A stretch of DNA of 64,000 bases from Bryum argenteum (Eukaryota > Streptophyta > Bryopsida > Bryales > Bryaceae): positions 9,683,601-9,747,600 of the forward strand of contig CM073322.1 in the NCBI GenBank assembly GCA_037043015.1. The letters are read 5' to 3'. Below, piece by piece: positions 10,848 through 22,249 of the stretch (positions are counted from its first letter, which is position 1; every line of letters begins with the position of its first letter). A program made the position numbers and the translations under genes. The notes below the pieces were generated by a model that saw only the letters and a program-made list of their open reading frames with translations, was not told the origin of the DNA and searched no databases.

Positions 10848-12784
10848 CAGTCACACCTCCATAAGTGTTAACGGTTGGAAGCATAATTTTTTGTTAACAC
10901 TTAGAGAATAGTAACACTTAACCCCTAACTTTCCTTAAAACTCAAAACGGGTTTTAGCTGTTATGGGCAGCGTAAGTGAAGTAGTAAAAATTGATATTTT
11001 TTGCTAATTTTTTTATCGGAGGTGGGCATTTTCATGATGAAGATGTTGTAAAAATCTTGGTGTAAAATTCTCATTTTCACGACTTCTATGGCATTATTTT
11101 GTTTTGGAGTCGAGAAGGGGCAGGACGGGCGGGGCTCTAAGCCAATGGGGGTTGCTGTCAGAAATACGGCAGTCGTGCGGTTTGAGAGAAGAAATATGAC
11201 ATGGGCAGGAGGTTAAGAAGGGGGTTATGGCTAACCCATGATCTGCAAATGGGGGTTGCTCACATGCCATGCTAAATGCTCCCCCCCTAGCACTAATCTC
11301 AATGTAATTTCAATGTATTCCGCATAGGTGGCACTATCCACAACTGAATTTTACTTACACATGCCATAAATGTAAGTCAACTTTGACCAATTTAGGCCAT
11401 TGAATTTATAACAACAATATCTACTTTGATATTTTTATGAATGCATGTAAAGGGTGTAGTGGGGCTAATAAGGGGTCTAGCTTTGTAAGGCTGCCCCTTT
11501 CTTATTTTTCTAATTTTCTTCCTGTAAATCTTTAAAAATTCATAACAAATTGAGATTGTAAAATTTTTGAACAAAAGTTGTGCCCAAAATTCACAATCCT
11601 ATGAGTGCACCCTCTCATCGTTCACTTTTCCAAAATTCAAAACTCTATAGATACCACCAAGTTTTTCATATTTCAACTCTAATGGGAGATTTTAGACCCT
11701 AAGTTGGAAAACATTTTTAGTGAAGGTTCTAAAAGTGGAATCTGTTTCCAAGTTTTTGCATGAGCATAAAGAACCCATAAACCTACATGGAAAAAAAATG
11801 TGACCAAAATGTTTGAGGTAATCATCATCAATTCGCCCTTTGCACCATTGACATTTTGTCTCTCGGGCAATACCCAAAAAAACATTTGTCGTAACTTTGA
11901 ACGTTACGATCTCACAAATGCCAAACATCCAACGGTTAAAATTTAGATTAGTTTTTCCAATTAGGGTTTTGTACAAGATCTTACGGTTAGAAGTCAAAAT
12001 AAAGTAAAAAAATCTGACTCATACCGCCGGGAGTACATAGTGGTAGAAAATGGCAATTTTGAGGTTTCAAGGTTCCAAAAACAACAAGGAAATTTAGGGG
12101 TTAACACTTATCGGGGGTGATGCTGATGATTTATAACACTTATAAAACATAACACTTAGATTTTTTAAAATTACATACATGACATTTACAGAAAAAATGG
12201 ATTAAAATACGAAACATTCATTCATTATTCTTCTAAAGTCCGTTGATAGATTCTACTTCCTTTTCTAATGCGTCAATATTCCTAATAAATAACATGGTGT
12301 CATTAGGTCTTTGCTCCAAAAACTTCTACATAATATGGAAAGCACTATCTACATCTTCAAAGCCCACAACCTCTTTTACCATATTGCAAAAGATCTTCAA
12401 TATCTTCGTGCTCACTACGTTGTTGTTGGGATGAAAGCATCAATGAGCTGATAAGGGTTATTCTAATAAAACTCAAGCTCATAATTTAAATAATGTACCA
12501 ATCAATTTGTTTCTAAAATGGACTTCTAGAGTAACTTTGCACTTAAAAACTATTACTTGATCTCAAAATTATCTCCCTCCAAACTATTGGTTTTACAAAA
12601 AGTCTTTTTTTAGGAAAGGTATCACTTATCGAGGTAAAATTAACAAAGTCGGGAGCACAATATTGCATAACACTTAACACACAACAATAACAGTCCCAAG
12701 TGTTAATTTTATGGGAGCGGAAATCTCCATAACACTAATAGAGTTTTAACACTTATGCAGGTAACACTTATCGAGGTGTGACTG
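10848..12784. mobile_element. Pogo/Emigrant-like element interrupted by a TTAA element
   Basis: The left end CAGTCACACCTCCATAAGTG and the right end (reverse complement CAGTCACACCTCGATAAGTG) match at 22 of 23 bases. The CAGT...ACCTC.ATAA pattern is like the termini of plant pogo-type Lemi/Emigrant elements as I remember them, and the left flank is TA; on the right the flank is AA, so one target copy may be mutated. The minus strand of about 12240-12435 reads as a broken protein fragment (one in-frame stop) that may be a transposase relic. Removing the nested element leaves about 750 bp. Confidence 0.7.
10918..12104. mobile_element. TTAA-bounded TIR element nested in the pogo-like element
   Basis: Left end TTAACCCCTAACTTTCCTT, right end AAGGAAATTTAGGGGTTAA; 18 of 19 bases agree. 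Length 1,187 bp. Both flanks belong to the host element, whose own repeats read AACACTTA and TTAACACTTAT, so the empty site can be read as ...AACAC-TTAA-CACTTAT.... This supports TTAA as duplicated target and not as part of the TIR. The right half matches 49.9-50.19 kb. No transposase seen. Confidence 0.85.
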
Positions 12785-13100
12785 AACGGAACGGAACTGG
12801 TGCATCCATCCTCGCATTCCAAACCCTAATTTCGTCAGAGTTCTTGCTGTAGGGTTTCCCATTTCGCCGCCGCGATGAGACTATATATCTCTCGCAGACT
12901 CTCGCAATCCTCATCAGGTCTACGTCTCCGATTCTAGCGTCACTGAGGTTGTTATTGCAGAGAATTGTTTCAGAGGTCCGCGTTGTTGTTGTGCAAATGA
13001 TGCGAAACCTAGATCCAACGCCTACTGTCAGTGAGGATATATCTAATCGAGCTTTTTAAATCTGATGCACAACAATGCCATCCTGTTGCGAGTATTTTGA
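12785..13100 (+). other. Possible gene start or gene relic (unproven)
   Basis: AAACCCTAATTTCG followed by a GC-rich stretch and GCCGCCGCGATGAGAC looks like a plant 5' UTR and start. The first codons read MRLYISRRLSQSSSG, which has the Arg/Ser-rich character of a mitochondrial presequence, and a donor (TCAG-GTCTAC) follows. I could not find later exons that continue a plausible protein, so this may be a gene remnant separated from its body by the transposon insertion just upstream. Confidence 0.3.
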
Positions 13101-13240
13101 TTGATTAATTGCAGTACAATCTTGGATAGCGGTCGATGGTCGGAAGTGGTGCGGGGGATGTTGTAAATGATGCGAAACCTAGATCCAACGCCTACTGTTG
13201 GTGAGGATTAATCTAATCGAGCTTTTTAAATCTGATACAC
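12995..13240. repeat. 76-bp direct repeat, copies 170 bp apart
   Basis: Bases 12995-13070 and 13165-13240 are nearly identical (shared TGATGCGAAACCTAGATCCA, CTAATCGAGCTTTTTAAATC). A simple segmental duplication next to the possible gene start. Confidence 0.9.
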
Positions 13241-15340
13241 TCCGCCCCCGCCCACTCCGATAATCGATTGACAACTTTGAAGTGAGATTGAGCAGCTCTA
13301 TGGCCATCTCAATGTTGTGTCGACACTATCCACGGATAGAGATCACAATCACTTTTTGGAACTACAGAGCCCTTGCTGTTTGGATTGCCCGTGTTCGAAC
13401 ATCTTGATGTTTTTGGTGTCGTTCTCGGTTCAGGAATTTTGGCAAGCCTGATGAGTTATCGACCTTACTGACCCAAGTGTACTGGTACTGAGAAGCGATT
13501 TAACTTTGTTACCGTGATAGGTATCTTTCGCGTGACAAGACCGAAAGCGAAACAGATGCTAAGCAGATGTTTTAAACCTCCATTCATACATGTCATTGCC
13601 TCCTTCATACACAGGGCGTCTTGCGCTTTGCCAGTTCGTGGAATTCGATATACCCTGAGTGAGTGTCGGATATTGCAAGAGGGAGTAAAGAGTAGATAAT
13701 GAAATTCAACGAAATGAGAAGTAACTTCAATCTAGAGTAATGGCCACTTTTTCAAATGCTATGGTTGTTTGGTACCACAAGGTTCATATTCGTGACGAAA
13801 TGAGAGTAACCTATTCGGATCACAGATTGGATACTTCACAGTTCGAAGAGATGGGAAGAATCACGCAATTCAACGTGTTACAATAAGAACTGCAACCGAG
13901 ATACTTCCGGTGCCAGGAGCTGAATGGCCACAGATGAAAAGCTAGCTCCTTAGCAAAAATGGAAGGAGCTTGAGAAAATGTACTACAGCCTAAACCCTAA
14001 ATGTTAATCCTTGGGAGTGGAATGTTAATCCTTGGGAGTGGAATATTAACATGGTACGAATGCTAACGTTTTCATTCCTATTATGGATGTACAGTGATGT
14101 ATATCATCCGTTTAACACTTATAATTTCAAAATTTACGAAGAGGGGTGTATCATTTTGTTAACAATTAGCATGTTTGACATTTTTGGTGCGTAAAAAAAA
14201 TCAATATTTAGAGAGTGTAATCACTTATAAGTGTAACATTTATAAAGGGTGAAATGTGTTTCGAAAGCAAAGAAAAAAAAACAAGCTGAACTGATCTTAC
14301 ATCATTACACATACATCTTTTGAAAGTAATTCACTTGAGTATTCCGGCTTTGGAAGGGCCCAACACATGTTGCACCTTTCCAAGTGCCCATTTAACCACC
14401 CAACTCCGACTCAAATGCACATGAATGTCACTCATGCCTAGTGCGTATTGATCTCATTAGCATTGGGATTGCCACCATAAATTGTGAAACTCAAGTCTAA
14501 TTAGTGTTTAATCAATATTGGGCCTCTTCAAAATGGTGAGGTAAATAATGAAATTCTAATTATGTAATAATATCATACTATCATTTTAACCATAACACCA
14601 ATATATGAACATAGTTCAACTGTTTAGAAACTATTTAGTTCACCATATGATGCCAACCGCAGGTTAACTTATATCATGAAGCGGTTGACCATGATTATGA
14701 GACGAAATTGAATTTACTTAGAATTGCAACTTAAAATAATCCGAAAACAAGTGTGCATTTGTCAAATTTGTGTTCATGAGCCTAGCGTAGGCAATGAACT
14801 AAATGCGTAATTTTTTTGATCAACTTTACTTTTGTAAAAATTTCTTCCCACCTTTTGGAAAAGCCTCATAATTTTCAAACTTTTTCTGAAGGAAGGTGCC
14901 ATCAATGAGGCTTGGAAAAGTGTCATGAGAAGTAGTCTTAATTACATAATAGCTCCTCAAAGACCCCATCAACTAAGACCAATCTTAAGCATTCATAACT
15001 TGATTTAAAAAAAAAAAAAATGTGATACTTCCTTAACAATTGCCTACTGATGCTCAATTTCTTTTTGTCCTCCCAATATTAGCTAATATCTTATTGTTCT
15101 TCAATTTTAAAAGGTCGCCATGTGGGCATTCATATAGGATTGATAAACACTATAGAATGTAGTTGGGACACACACTCTTTTACACAGATAATACCACCTT
15201 CTAAGACCAACCCTAAGGGCAAGTGGGAACATAGCCATTCAAGAATCTAAAATTAATTAAGGATGTGACAAATTTCAAATAGACGGATGAGATTCCACTC
15301 GGATGGATGATATTTTCAAATTGGATGGACGAGATTCATA
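13241..15340. other. Spacer with minor repeats
   Basis: No gene recognised. A perfect 21-bp tandem pair (ATGTTAATCCTTGGGAGTGG plus A) lies at 14001-14042. Between 14095 and 14260 short AACACTTATAA-type words on both strands resemble the pogo-like element at 10.85 kb and may be an old solo copy. The open frame at 13514-13699 has no motif. Confidence 0.35.
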
Positions 15341-16652
15341 TAGACTGTAACCCTAATTCTGGAATTGCGAGTCTCGCTTTTCATGGAGCTCGTAATCTCG
15401 CTTTTCATGGAGTTTGCAAGCTCGCGAACTCCGGTTCATCCTGCTCACGAGTCTAGTCTTGACGATCAAAGCGCAAAAAAGCTTATTTCGAAGGAAGTAG
15501 TTAATCTGTGATTTCCGGCAGCTGATTTCATGCTCATTTCACGCAATTTGCTGCTGTTCCCGGAATCCAGTCTTGTAAAAAGGAAGATCATGTAATGAGC
15601 CAATTATGCTTAAAGGAGGCGCTGTTAGCAAATCGTCAGCTGCAACGGGCTCCGTCATTTTGGTAGTGTTCATGTTCAATTCAAAACCTCTTCAGTAGTC
15701 TATGATCGATGACGATTTTGTGGCAGCTCGGTCACTGCCGATCGATCGAGTGATCAATGCTTGCGATACCAGGTGAATTTCATCAACTCTCTCATCAATC
15801 GCTATCTTGTTTGCTATGCTATACCGTCGATTTCGGCAATGCTGTTGGATCAAGGAAATAGTGTTGTTAGTGAGAGGTAATTTGTGATCGGGGCGACATT
15901 TTACGAGGACACGACATTCAACTTCTCCTCTGTAGCGAATAGCCCTGCATTTGCACTTTCGTAGAGCAAGCTTCAAGCTCATTGATTCTTGAATATCAAG
16001 TGAAGAAATCGTAAACATAAGGTATAAAAGTGTAATGTGTTTCATTGTCGATATTGTGCTTCTGACTTTACATTAATTATTGATTTGGTTGTGAATTTGG
16101 TTGTATTGAATTTCATTCCATCAGTGGCACTTGTTAAACTCGTTCCTACTCTTGGGTTGGATGGATGGTTTTGCTTAGTTTGATGTTACAAGCGTTGGCA
16201 GGATTCGGTTCCTGCATGGCCAGAGCTGAGGTGTTTCCTCCGCCTTTATCAGTTTCTTCGGGGCTGTCCTCTGTGCGTTTGGAAGTACCAAAAGCACTCC
16301 GCTCTTTGCACTGCAAGCCGTTTTTGGTAAATTTCGTGTATCCATTTTTGGTGCTCTTGATCATGACAGATTCGGATTGGAACCGTTTCTTCCTTTTGTC
16401 AAGGGTACTCACTAGAGGCAGCTGCTGTACTTGCAGGATGGAAGAAAAGAAGTAGTGGAGCTGTTGCACATCTTGTGCCAGTCCGATCGCTCAGGTACTT
16501 AGCAGCATTTCTTATAATCTGTTGAATTTCGTTGAAGTTCTAAAACTTTGCAGAAGGTGACTGAATGGCTACACCAGTTCTCACGTCAATGGCTTTAAGG
16601 GGAATGTGAGCTGTAATTCTTACTGTAAACTTCTCGAAGTTATTCAGTGCAG
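15341..16652 (+). other. Upstream/5' UTR region of the trihelix-NMNAT locus
   Basis: Contains a short repeated segment CTCGCTTTTCATGGAG (about 15370-15412). A donor at 16494-16495 (CTCAG-GTACTT) and an acceptor ending at 16652 (TTCAGTGCAG, then AGATGG) define a probable 5' UTR intron of 158 bp just before the trihelix ATG. The minus-strand open frame at 15692-16045 has no recognisable domain. Confidence 0.5.
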
Positions 16653-16654
16653 AG

Positions 16655-17617
16655 ATGGATCAGGGGGTTCCGCCCACCGCTGCAGTATTCGAAGGGGCAG
16701 ACCTGGAGCAAGCAGACCATAGCTTCGGCAGCCAGTTCAAGCGAGACAGCTTCTTAACGAGAAGGCAATCTCCCTATGCCAGCGCCAGTTACTCAACTTT
16801 GGACGGCTTCGTAAGGGAGTCTCAGGTTGCGTTTCCGTCGAGTGCTTTCACTCTAGATGGCTTTTCTCGTGATGGTGTCTCGAAGGATGGTGACAACACC
16901 GAGTCTAGTAGCAAGAGGCCCAAACGTGCGGACTGGTGGCAGGAGTCCCAAGAGGCACCGGAGCCACTCAAGGATATTACTGCTACTCCTCCAGCAGTCC
17001 CTACATTCAGGAGTCCTGTTAGTCCTTACAAAGGTCCGCCTCTAGAAGGCAATGCAGTGGAAAGTGATATTGGGGCCAGCAGTGGCGAAGGTGAGAGAAA
17101 GAAACGGGCAGAAATGTGGCAGGACGCTGAAATGGACGCTCTTGTGAGAGCATTTCGGGAGGTTCACACAAAGCTCACATCGGCCGAAAAGAAAGGGAAG
17201 CAGGTGTTTAAGTCCGCAATTGATAAATGGTCGGAAGTGAGAACGCTTCTCTTAGCCGCGGGCGTCGATAGACAACCGAAGGAAATTGAACGTAAATGGT
17301 CGAATCTCTCCACTGCCTTTAAGCAGATTGCTGATTGGAATAAGAAAGCCGGGTGTCCAAGTTACTGGGACTTGGACGAGACTTCGAAGAAGGAGAAAAC
17401 CAAGGCCAAGGAGCTTCCAGCGACCTTCCGATCACAACTTTTTGATACCATGGCTGAGTTCATGGGTGATCGTGGCCAAGGGGCTCGTGGCCGAGCTCCT
17501 GCGCAAGAGACACCTGGGCACGGACCTGTGCCTGGCCTCCCGCGCCCACCGCCTACTCCAGGTGCCCCCCGAATTCTAAACTTGGTGCATCGCTGCATAC
17601 CTTTTTGTTTCTTGTGA
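16655..17617 (+). CDS. Trihelix / Myb-SANT-like DNA-binding protein (or first coding exon of a fusion with NMNAT)
   Basis: Read to the first stop the protein has 320 residues. Residues 1-145 are disordered and Ser/Pro-rich with a basic nuclear-localisation-like KRPKR (87-91). A trihelix/SANT-like domain spans about 149-240, with the spaced tryptophans typical of the fold (W155, W192, W215, W228, W238) and the sequence WSNLSTAFKQIADWNK. It is followed by ELPATFRSQLFDTMAEFM, the conserved segment that follows many plant trihelix domains. The motif KRADWWQES (90-98) resembles KKRAEMWQD (149-157), a possible internal duplication. Function: nuclear DNA binding, inferred. A donor at 17562-17563 (CTCCAG-GTGCCC, phase 1) would join in frame to the exon starting at 17792, making this the N-terminal 302 residues of a trihelix-NMNAT protein. 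A separate 320-aa protein with a read-through C-terminus remains possible. Confidence 0.8.
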   Translation: MDQGVPPTAAVFEGADLEQADHSFGSQFKRDSFLTRRQSPYASASYSTLDGFVRESQVAFPSSAFTLDGFSRDGVSKDGDNTESSSKRPKRADWWQESQEAPEPLKDITATPPAVPTFRSPVSPYKGPPLEGNAVESDIGASSGEGERKKRAEMWQDAEMDALVRAFREVHTKLTSAEKKGKQVFKSAIDKWSEVRTLLLAAGVDRQPKEIERKWSNLSTAFKQIADWNKKAGCPSYWDLDETSKKEKTKAKELPATFRSQLFDTMAEFMGDRGQGARGRAPAQETPGHGPVPGLPRPPPTPGAPRILNLVHRCIPFCFL

Positions 17618-17781
17618 TTGGGCTGGAACCTTTTGACGGAGAAGGTGCTTAAGTGGTGACATAACATGTTTAGCAGAAATAGAGAGGCTAGGTAACTGGA
17701 ATAAGAACATGCTCAGTGGAATGTTTCTTCTTCTTTGGTCGGTTTCAGAGGGATCTTGCGATCTAGTCATGATTCTTTTGG

Positions 17782-19834
17782 ATGTATGCAGGGGTGGTGG
17801 AGGTAGCATTGCCTACGGAAAAGCTCGTCCACGCCAACCTCTTAGATGTAACATACCGGTAGGAATGCTGCTATCGTAAATGGTTATCTGTAATTCCAGT
17901 TCATATTATTGAATCTCTTGCTGTGTGACAGAGCTTTAGTCTTAGAGGCTGTCTGTTGTCTCAGGTTGTGGCTGTCTGAGACGCTGACATTCTTTCTGTA
18001 CCTTTATTGTCGATCTGAGTAAGCTTGTGGTAAGCTCTAGTAAGATCAAAGGAATGTGTTTTGTTTTTTTGTAGGAGACGGCTGCCAGTTGTTCTTTTAT
18101 CGCCAGGCAGCTTCAATCCACCGACATACATGCATCTTCGCATGTTCGGTGAGTTTACCACTACTATATTTGGGGAGTTTTGTTCTGCTTTCACACTTAT
18201 CAGAACAAGAGTGTTGAGGAACGTTCGCATTTTTCAAAGGCTGACAGTTGCGTCTTGGCAGAATTGGGTAAGGACGCACTTACAGCAGAAGGTTATCATG
18301 TACTTGGAGGCTACCTATCACCCGTCAATGATCAATACCATAAGAGGGTATGATTATCTTCTTACTTGGAATGCTCGCTTCATTTAACATCTGCCTTGGT
18401 GTCTATGTAGATTGACTGTAGTCGCCTGTTAATCATCTATTAGGTAGCTTTTGAATGCAACTCCAGTTGCGTCTTGGTACTGAAGTGTGCACATGTGAAA
18501 ATGGCAAGGGCCTCGCTCCAGCAGAACACCGCATCAGGATGTGTCAGCTGGCAGTTGCTGATTCACCTTTTCTGATGGTAGACCCTTGGGAGGTAAGTGC
18601 TGCACCTGTATCCGCTATTTAGTCGAGTTACATTGGAGCCTGAGGTTAAAATCTTGTTTTGTGGGGTTGCTTGAAGTAGGCTAAGCAGAATTCGTACCAA
18701 AGAACGCTGACGGTGCTGGCACGGATTGAAGCGGCGGTCAATTCCAACCACTTTCTAACAGATGGTAAGACAGTATGTTCCCATTCACCTACTATTGCTC
18801 GATAATCCTGAGAGTTGCTGCATGTACAAGACTGGTCCTTTCGTTGTAGCATGATGCTAATATCAGTAGGGGTCATAAATGCAGAAAAGGTAAGAGTGAT
18901 GCTTCTTTGTGGAGCTGACCTGCTTGAGTCTATTACAACTCCAGGCGTTTGGATACCGGATCAGGTCAGAGTCTGCTGCTCAACCATACTGGATAATTGA
19001 AACATATCTCATTCTAGTGTATATTCATGGTCCTAATAGGGTTGAAATGCTGTTTAGTGATGTCATGTTTTGCGAGCAACAATGCTCCTGTGAGGTTTCT
19101 TATTGAACTGTTTTGAGATGCTCACTTGCAGGTGCGCACCCTCTTGCAAGAATATGGACTTGTTTGCATCAATCGAGATGGCAAAGATGCACGGCACCTT
19201 GTATTTGAACACGACATCTTGTACAATAATCGAGTAAGTATCCTTCGTCATAATTATTATGTCAAATTTGCAGTCGAGTCTAATGTGCTGGAAGTATTTC
19301 CTTGAAGCCATTCAAATTCGATCAATGGTGTTGGGTGTAGAATGTGGGTGCAAGTCCTCAGTAGCAGGTTTTGAAGTAGTTAAATATCATTCAACTGTGC
19401 AAATGATATGCAGAAACAGATATTAGTGGTGGATGAAATCATCCAAAACAATATAAGTGCAACAGCAATCAGGTAAAGCACAAATCTTTTATCAACTTCA
19501 TAGCTGGTTTGAACCACTTTTGATCCACCTCTAGCATATCCTCGTTTCTGGTTGCTCGTACAGCATAGTACACATGGCTGTTGTCCTTTCGTTCTTAATG
19601 AGGATGTGTGACTTCCTTAGTTCATTCTCATGTATGAATGTCTTCACAGCTACAGAGCATCCATTGAGTTTCAAAGTGGGGGTGGGTTTGATACTTACAT
19701 GTATCCGCAATGTTTTCTGCAGGCTTAATTTAGCGAGGGGCTTATCAGTGAGGTATTTGACCCCTGAAACAGTGATCGACTATATGAAGTTGAATCATCT
19801 ATACATGAATGTTCCTCCGCTTCAGCAGTCCTGA
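17782..19834 (+). CDS. NMNAT: Nicotinamide/nicotinate mononucleotide adenylyltransferase (NMNAT), 9 coding exons
   Basis: Exons: 17782 (or 17792)-17858, 18075-18148, 18262-18347, 18509-18592, 18680-18764, 18885-18964, 19132-19233, 19414-19472, 19723-19834. All junctions are GT-AG and phases agree. From the ATG at 17782 the product has 252 residues, close to the plant NMNAT length of about 240. It transfers AMP from ATP to NMN or NaMN, the shared last or penultimate step of NAD synthesis. Signatures: GSFNPPTYMH (37-46) is the nucleotidyltransferase GxFxPxxxxH motif; LLCGADLLESITTPGVW (142-158) and ISATAIR (210-216, the ISxTxxR phosphate-binding motif) are diagnostic. The N-terminus VEVALPTEKL matches the plant enzyme start. 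The exon containing that start also has a good 3' splice site (TTTTGGATGTATGCAG, then GGGTGG), so it may be internal to a transcript that begins with the trihelix exon 160 bp upstream. Confidence 0.93.
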
Positions 19835-21174
19835 CTATGGAACTCAATTCTCATGAATACGCACCTCTTCCCATCACTGTCCTGAGAGTATAGTGTGCTG
19901 AAGGATTGTGCCATTAACTAGATCGTCTTGCAATAGAAAACACATAATCCTGGACCTCATAATAATGTTGCAATCCTGCTCAGGAGTGAGTTCTTCCATA
20001 GCAGATAGAATCGTAAAGATAAGTTAGGCGAGGTTTTAAATGCTCCAAAGTAGCCATTTCTTTGTTTCTGATGGCATTTTCTCACTATATTCTGATTAAT
20101 TGGTGATTTTATCTTCAAATATATCAGTTTCAAATTAAAAGTTATCATCATATCAATATATCATATATGTTGTATGGTACAATATATAATACAGTTTCAA
20201 ATATAAGAGATATATCAATCATGAATATCATCAATATCTTATGCCAATATTGTTTCTGAGCTTCTGGAATTGGTTGTTGTTGGAACTTTCACCTCATATG
20301 ATTGGAATGCATGAATTGGAAGTGCAATAAGCTCATTTGAATCATACCTTCAAGTGAAGCTAATTTAGGAAATCACGAAGATCGTAAGAACATGAGGAAG
20401 TTCTATTTTGACTTTTTTTAGGGGTGGGTTTAATTTGTGCTAAAGTGGTGTAGAGGAGGAACTTCAAATATCTTTGTGTAAGTGAAGGTATTTGCTTGAA
20501 CGGCTTAAATGTTGTTTAAGAAAGTTACACTTGATTCCTTACTTAAAACATGATTTGATTCTGAGAGGTAAAAATATATATGAAATAGTTAAATTTTGCT
20601 ATAACATATTCTACTTGCTGGTAGGTAATTGAGTAGAATCATGGGCTTTTTAGTCATGGAGGTAAATAGTTCAAGACACATATTTCAAGTTTTGTGAGTA
20701 ATTGACGTGTAAGATTAATGAATTCTAGGTGATTAGGAATAGTTGGGAGATTTGAGAGGCTTAACATTGATGTGTTTTATTGATGTAAATAATCATTTGT
20801 ATGTTTATGTCATTAGGAAAGTTTCCTCTAAGCATTATTTACTATATAGAAGGAGAATTGGTTATTTTTATAAATCTCATAATTAGAGTTTGAAAGAATT
20901 ACATCTAGAATGCATGCTGAATGCTTGGAAATTGCAGGATTAATCAACAACTTATATCAATCAACAACTTTTGTGAATTGTAGAGTAGCTGTCGGTATTT
21001 CCTCATATACAATTTATAAATCAATTGGTATTAGAATACTTATAGTATGAAAACTTTGTTGTACATTTTTGCATCTCTTATAGGAGATTAATTTGAAACA
21101 ATATTAGGAAGAGAGCTTACAAGGAGTAGTAGTGTAATTCATTCATCTTCTCATTTGCAGCCATCAACATATGG
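19835..21174. other. 3' flank of NMNAT and AT-rich spacer
   Basis: NMNAT 3' UTR is expected in the first 200-300 bp. A cluster of ATAT words at 20120-20240 is simple sequence. No gene recognised. Confidence 0.4.
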
Positions 21175-21460
21175 TTTCGCGCTCATGGTTAACTCAAGAC
21201 AGTGGCGCCACGAGACTTTGTCTTGTAGAGTTGGTGGCCCGTAGAGTTGGTGGCGCATAGAATTGGCGGCCCCACGGCGGGTTTGAACCAGTGGAGCGGC
21301 TCCACGAGACTTTGTCTCATAGAGTTGGTGGCGCATAGAGATAGCGGGTTTGAACCAGTGGAGCGGCTCCACGAGACTTTGTCTCGTAGAGTTGGTGGCG
21401 CATAGAGATGGCGGCCTTGGCGCAAGGGTGCGGGTTAGAACTAGTGAAGCGGCAGTTTTC
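21175..21460. repeat. 67-bp GC-rich tandem repeat, about 3.5 copies, each with a hairpin
   Basis: Units start CGGGTTTGAACCAGTGGAGC at 21278 and 21345, with a more diverged unit at 21431 and a partial one before 21278. Each holds CGAGACTTTGTCTCG or a near copy, a perfect 6-bp stem with a 3-base loop, and GTTGGTGGCGCATAGA. The word GGTTTGAACC is reminiscent of a tRNA B-box. GC content is far above the flanks. Confidence 0.85.
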
Positions 21461-21974
21461 AAACTATGAGATGGAATTCCTTGGCGTTTCTGCCTTTGGT
21501 TCATCGTGACTGTGCAACTATCAAAACCTAAACTTTTCAACCGCTTACTTGATAATTTCATAATTTTTAGAACTCAATCATTGATTACACTAAAATATAT
21601 GTTTGTATACTATTAGACAAGTTTTAAAGCTAAAGTAATTCATAAGTAACATGTTTTAATCATGGAAATATTTTCATGTATGATTTGACATGCAACACTA
21701 TATTCAACTCTCAACACTATCTCTCAAATAGGAAGATTACTTGATTTGACAATAACAATTTTTATACAAAACATACACATCACATAGGATAAGCAACAAT
21801 GCTCATGTAGTTCTAACTAATTTTTCACACCATTTTGTTACAATGATGGCTTTTCTTTCTTTATGGTAGAGTTTCTCTTTATTCTTGATTTTGAAAAATA
21901 CAACTTGTTTATATTTATTTTAGTAAGTTCTATGGCCATATTCAAGATAATCAATCAAGTGTCTTATTGATAAG

Positions 21975-22125
21975 GAAATACTCCAACCTATTTAGAGGTT
22001 GGCGTGAATACAGTGTGCGTTTAAGCCATAATTGGATGTACACCCCGAGGTCATCACCCAATGGCACGACTACTAACCTCTCTAGGGGTTAACAACATGC
22101 TACTGTCTACCTAGCGACTAGATAT
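21975..22125 (-). mobile_element. SINE fragment (alternative subfamily), reverse orientation
   Basis: In reverse complement this reads GAGGTTAGTAGTCGTGCCATTGGGTGATGACCTC and then ATTCACGCCAACCTCT, matching the SINE at 10.55 kb. The 5' part is missing. Confidence 0.65.
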
Positions 22126-22249
22126 GTTTCCTAATATATTAAAATTAGATGTTCATGGTTGTTTAATTTGTGGCATTTAAAATTAGATGAAAAATGACTT
22201 TACATGTTTTCCTAACAACAATCTCTACCATTCATTAGTTAATGGGCAC

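Noticed and set aside
10918..12104. PIF/Harbinger (Tourist) assignment for the TTAA elements
   Set aside because: A 3-bp TTA or TAA duplication would leave the two TIRs unequal by one base; a 4-bp TTAA duplication gives symmetric CCCC...GGGG ends in every copy. Kept only as an alternative until a transposase is found.
15692..16045. 117-aa minus-strand frame
   Set aside because: No recognisable domain and located in the probable 5' region of the plus-strand trihelix-NMNAT locus.
17576..17809. Minus-strand frames over the trihelix-NMNAT junction
   Set aside because: They overlap the intron and exons of a well-supported plus-strand gene and have no motif.
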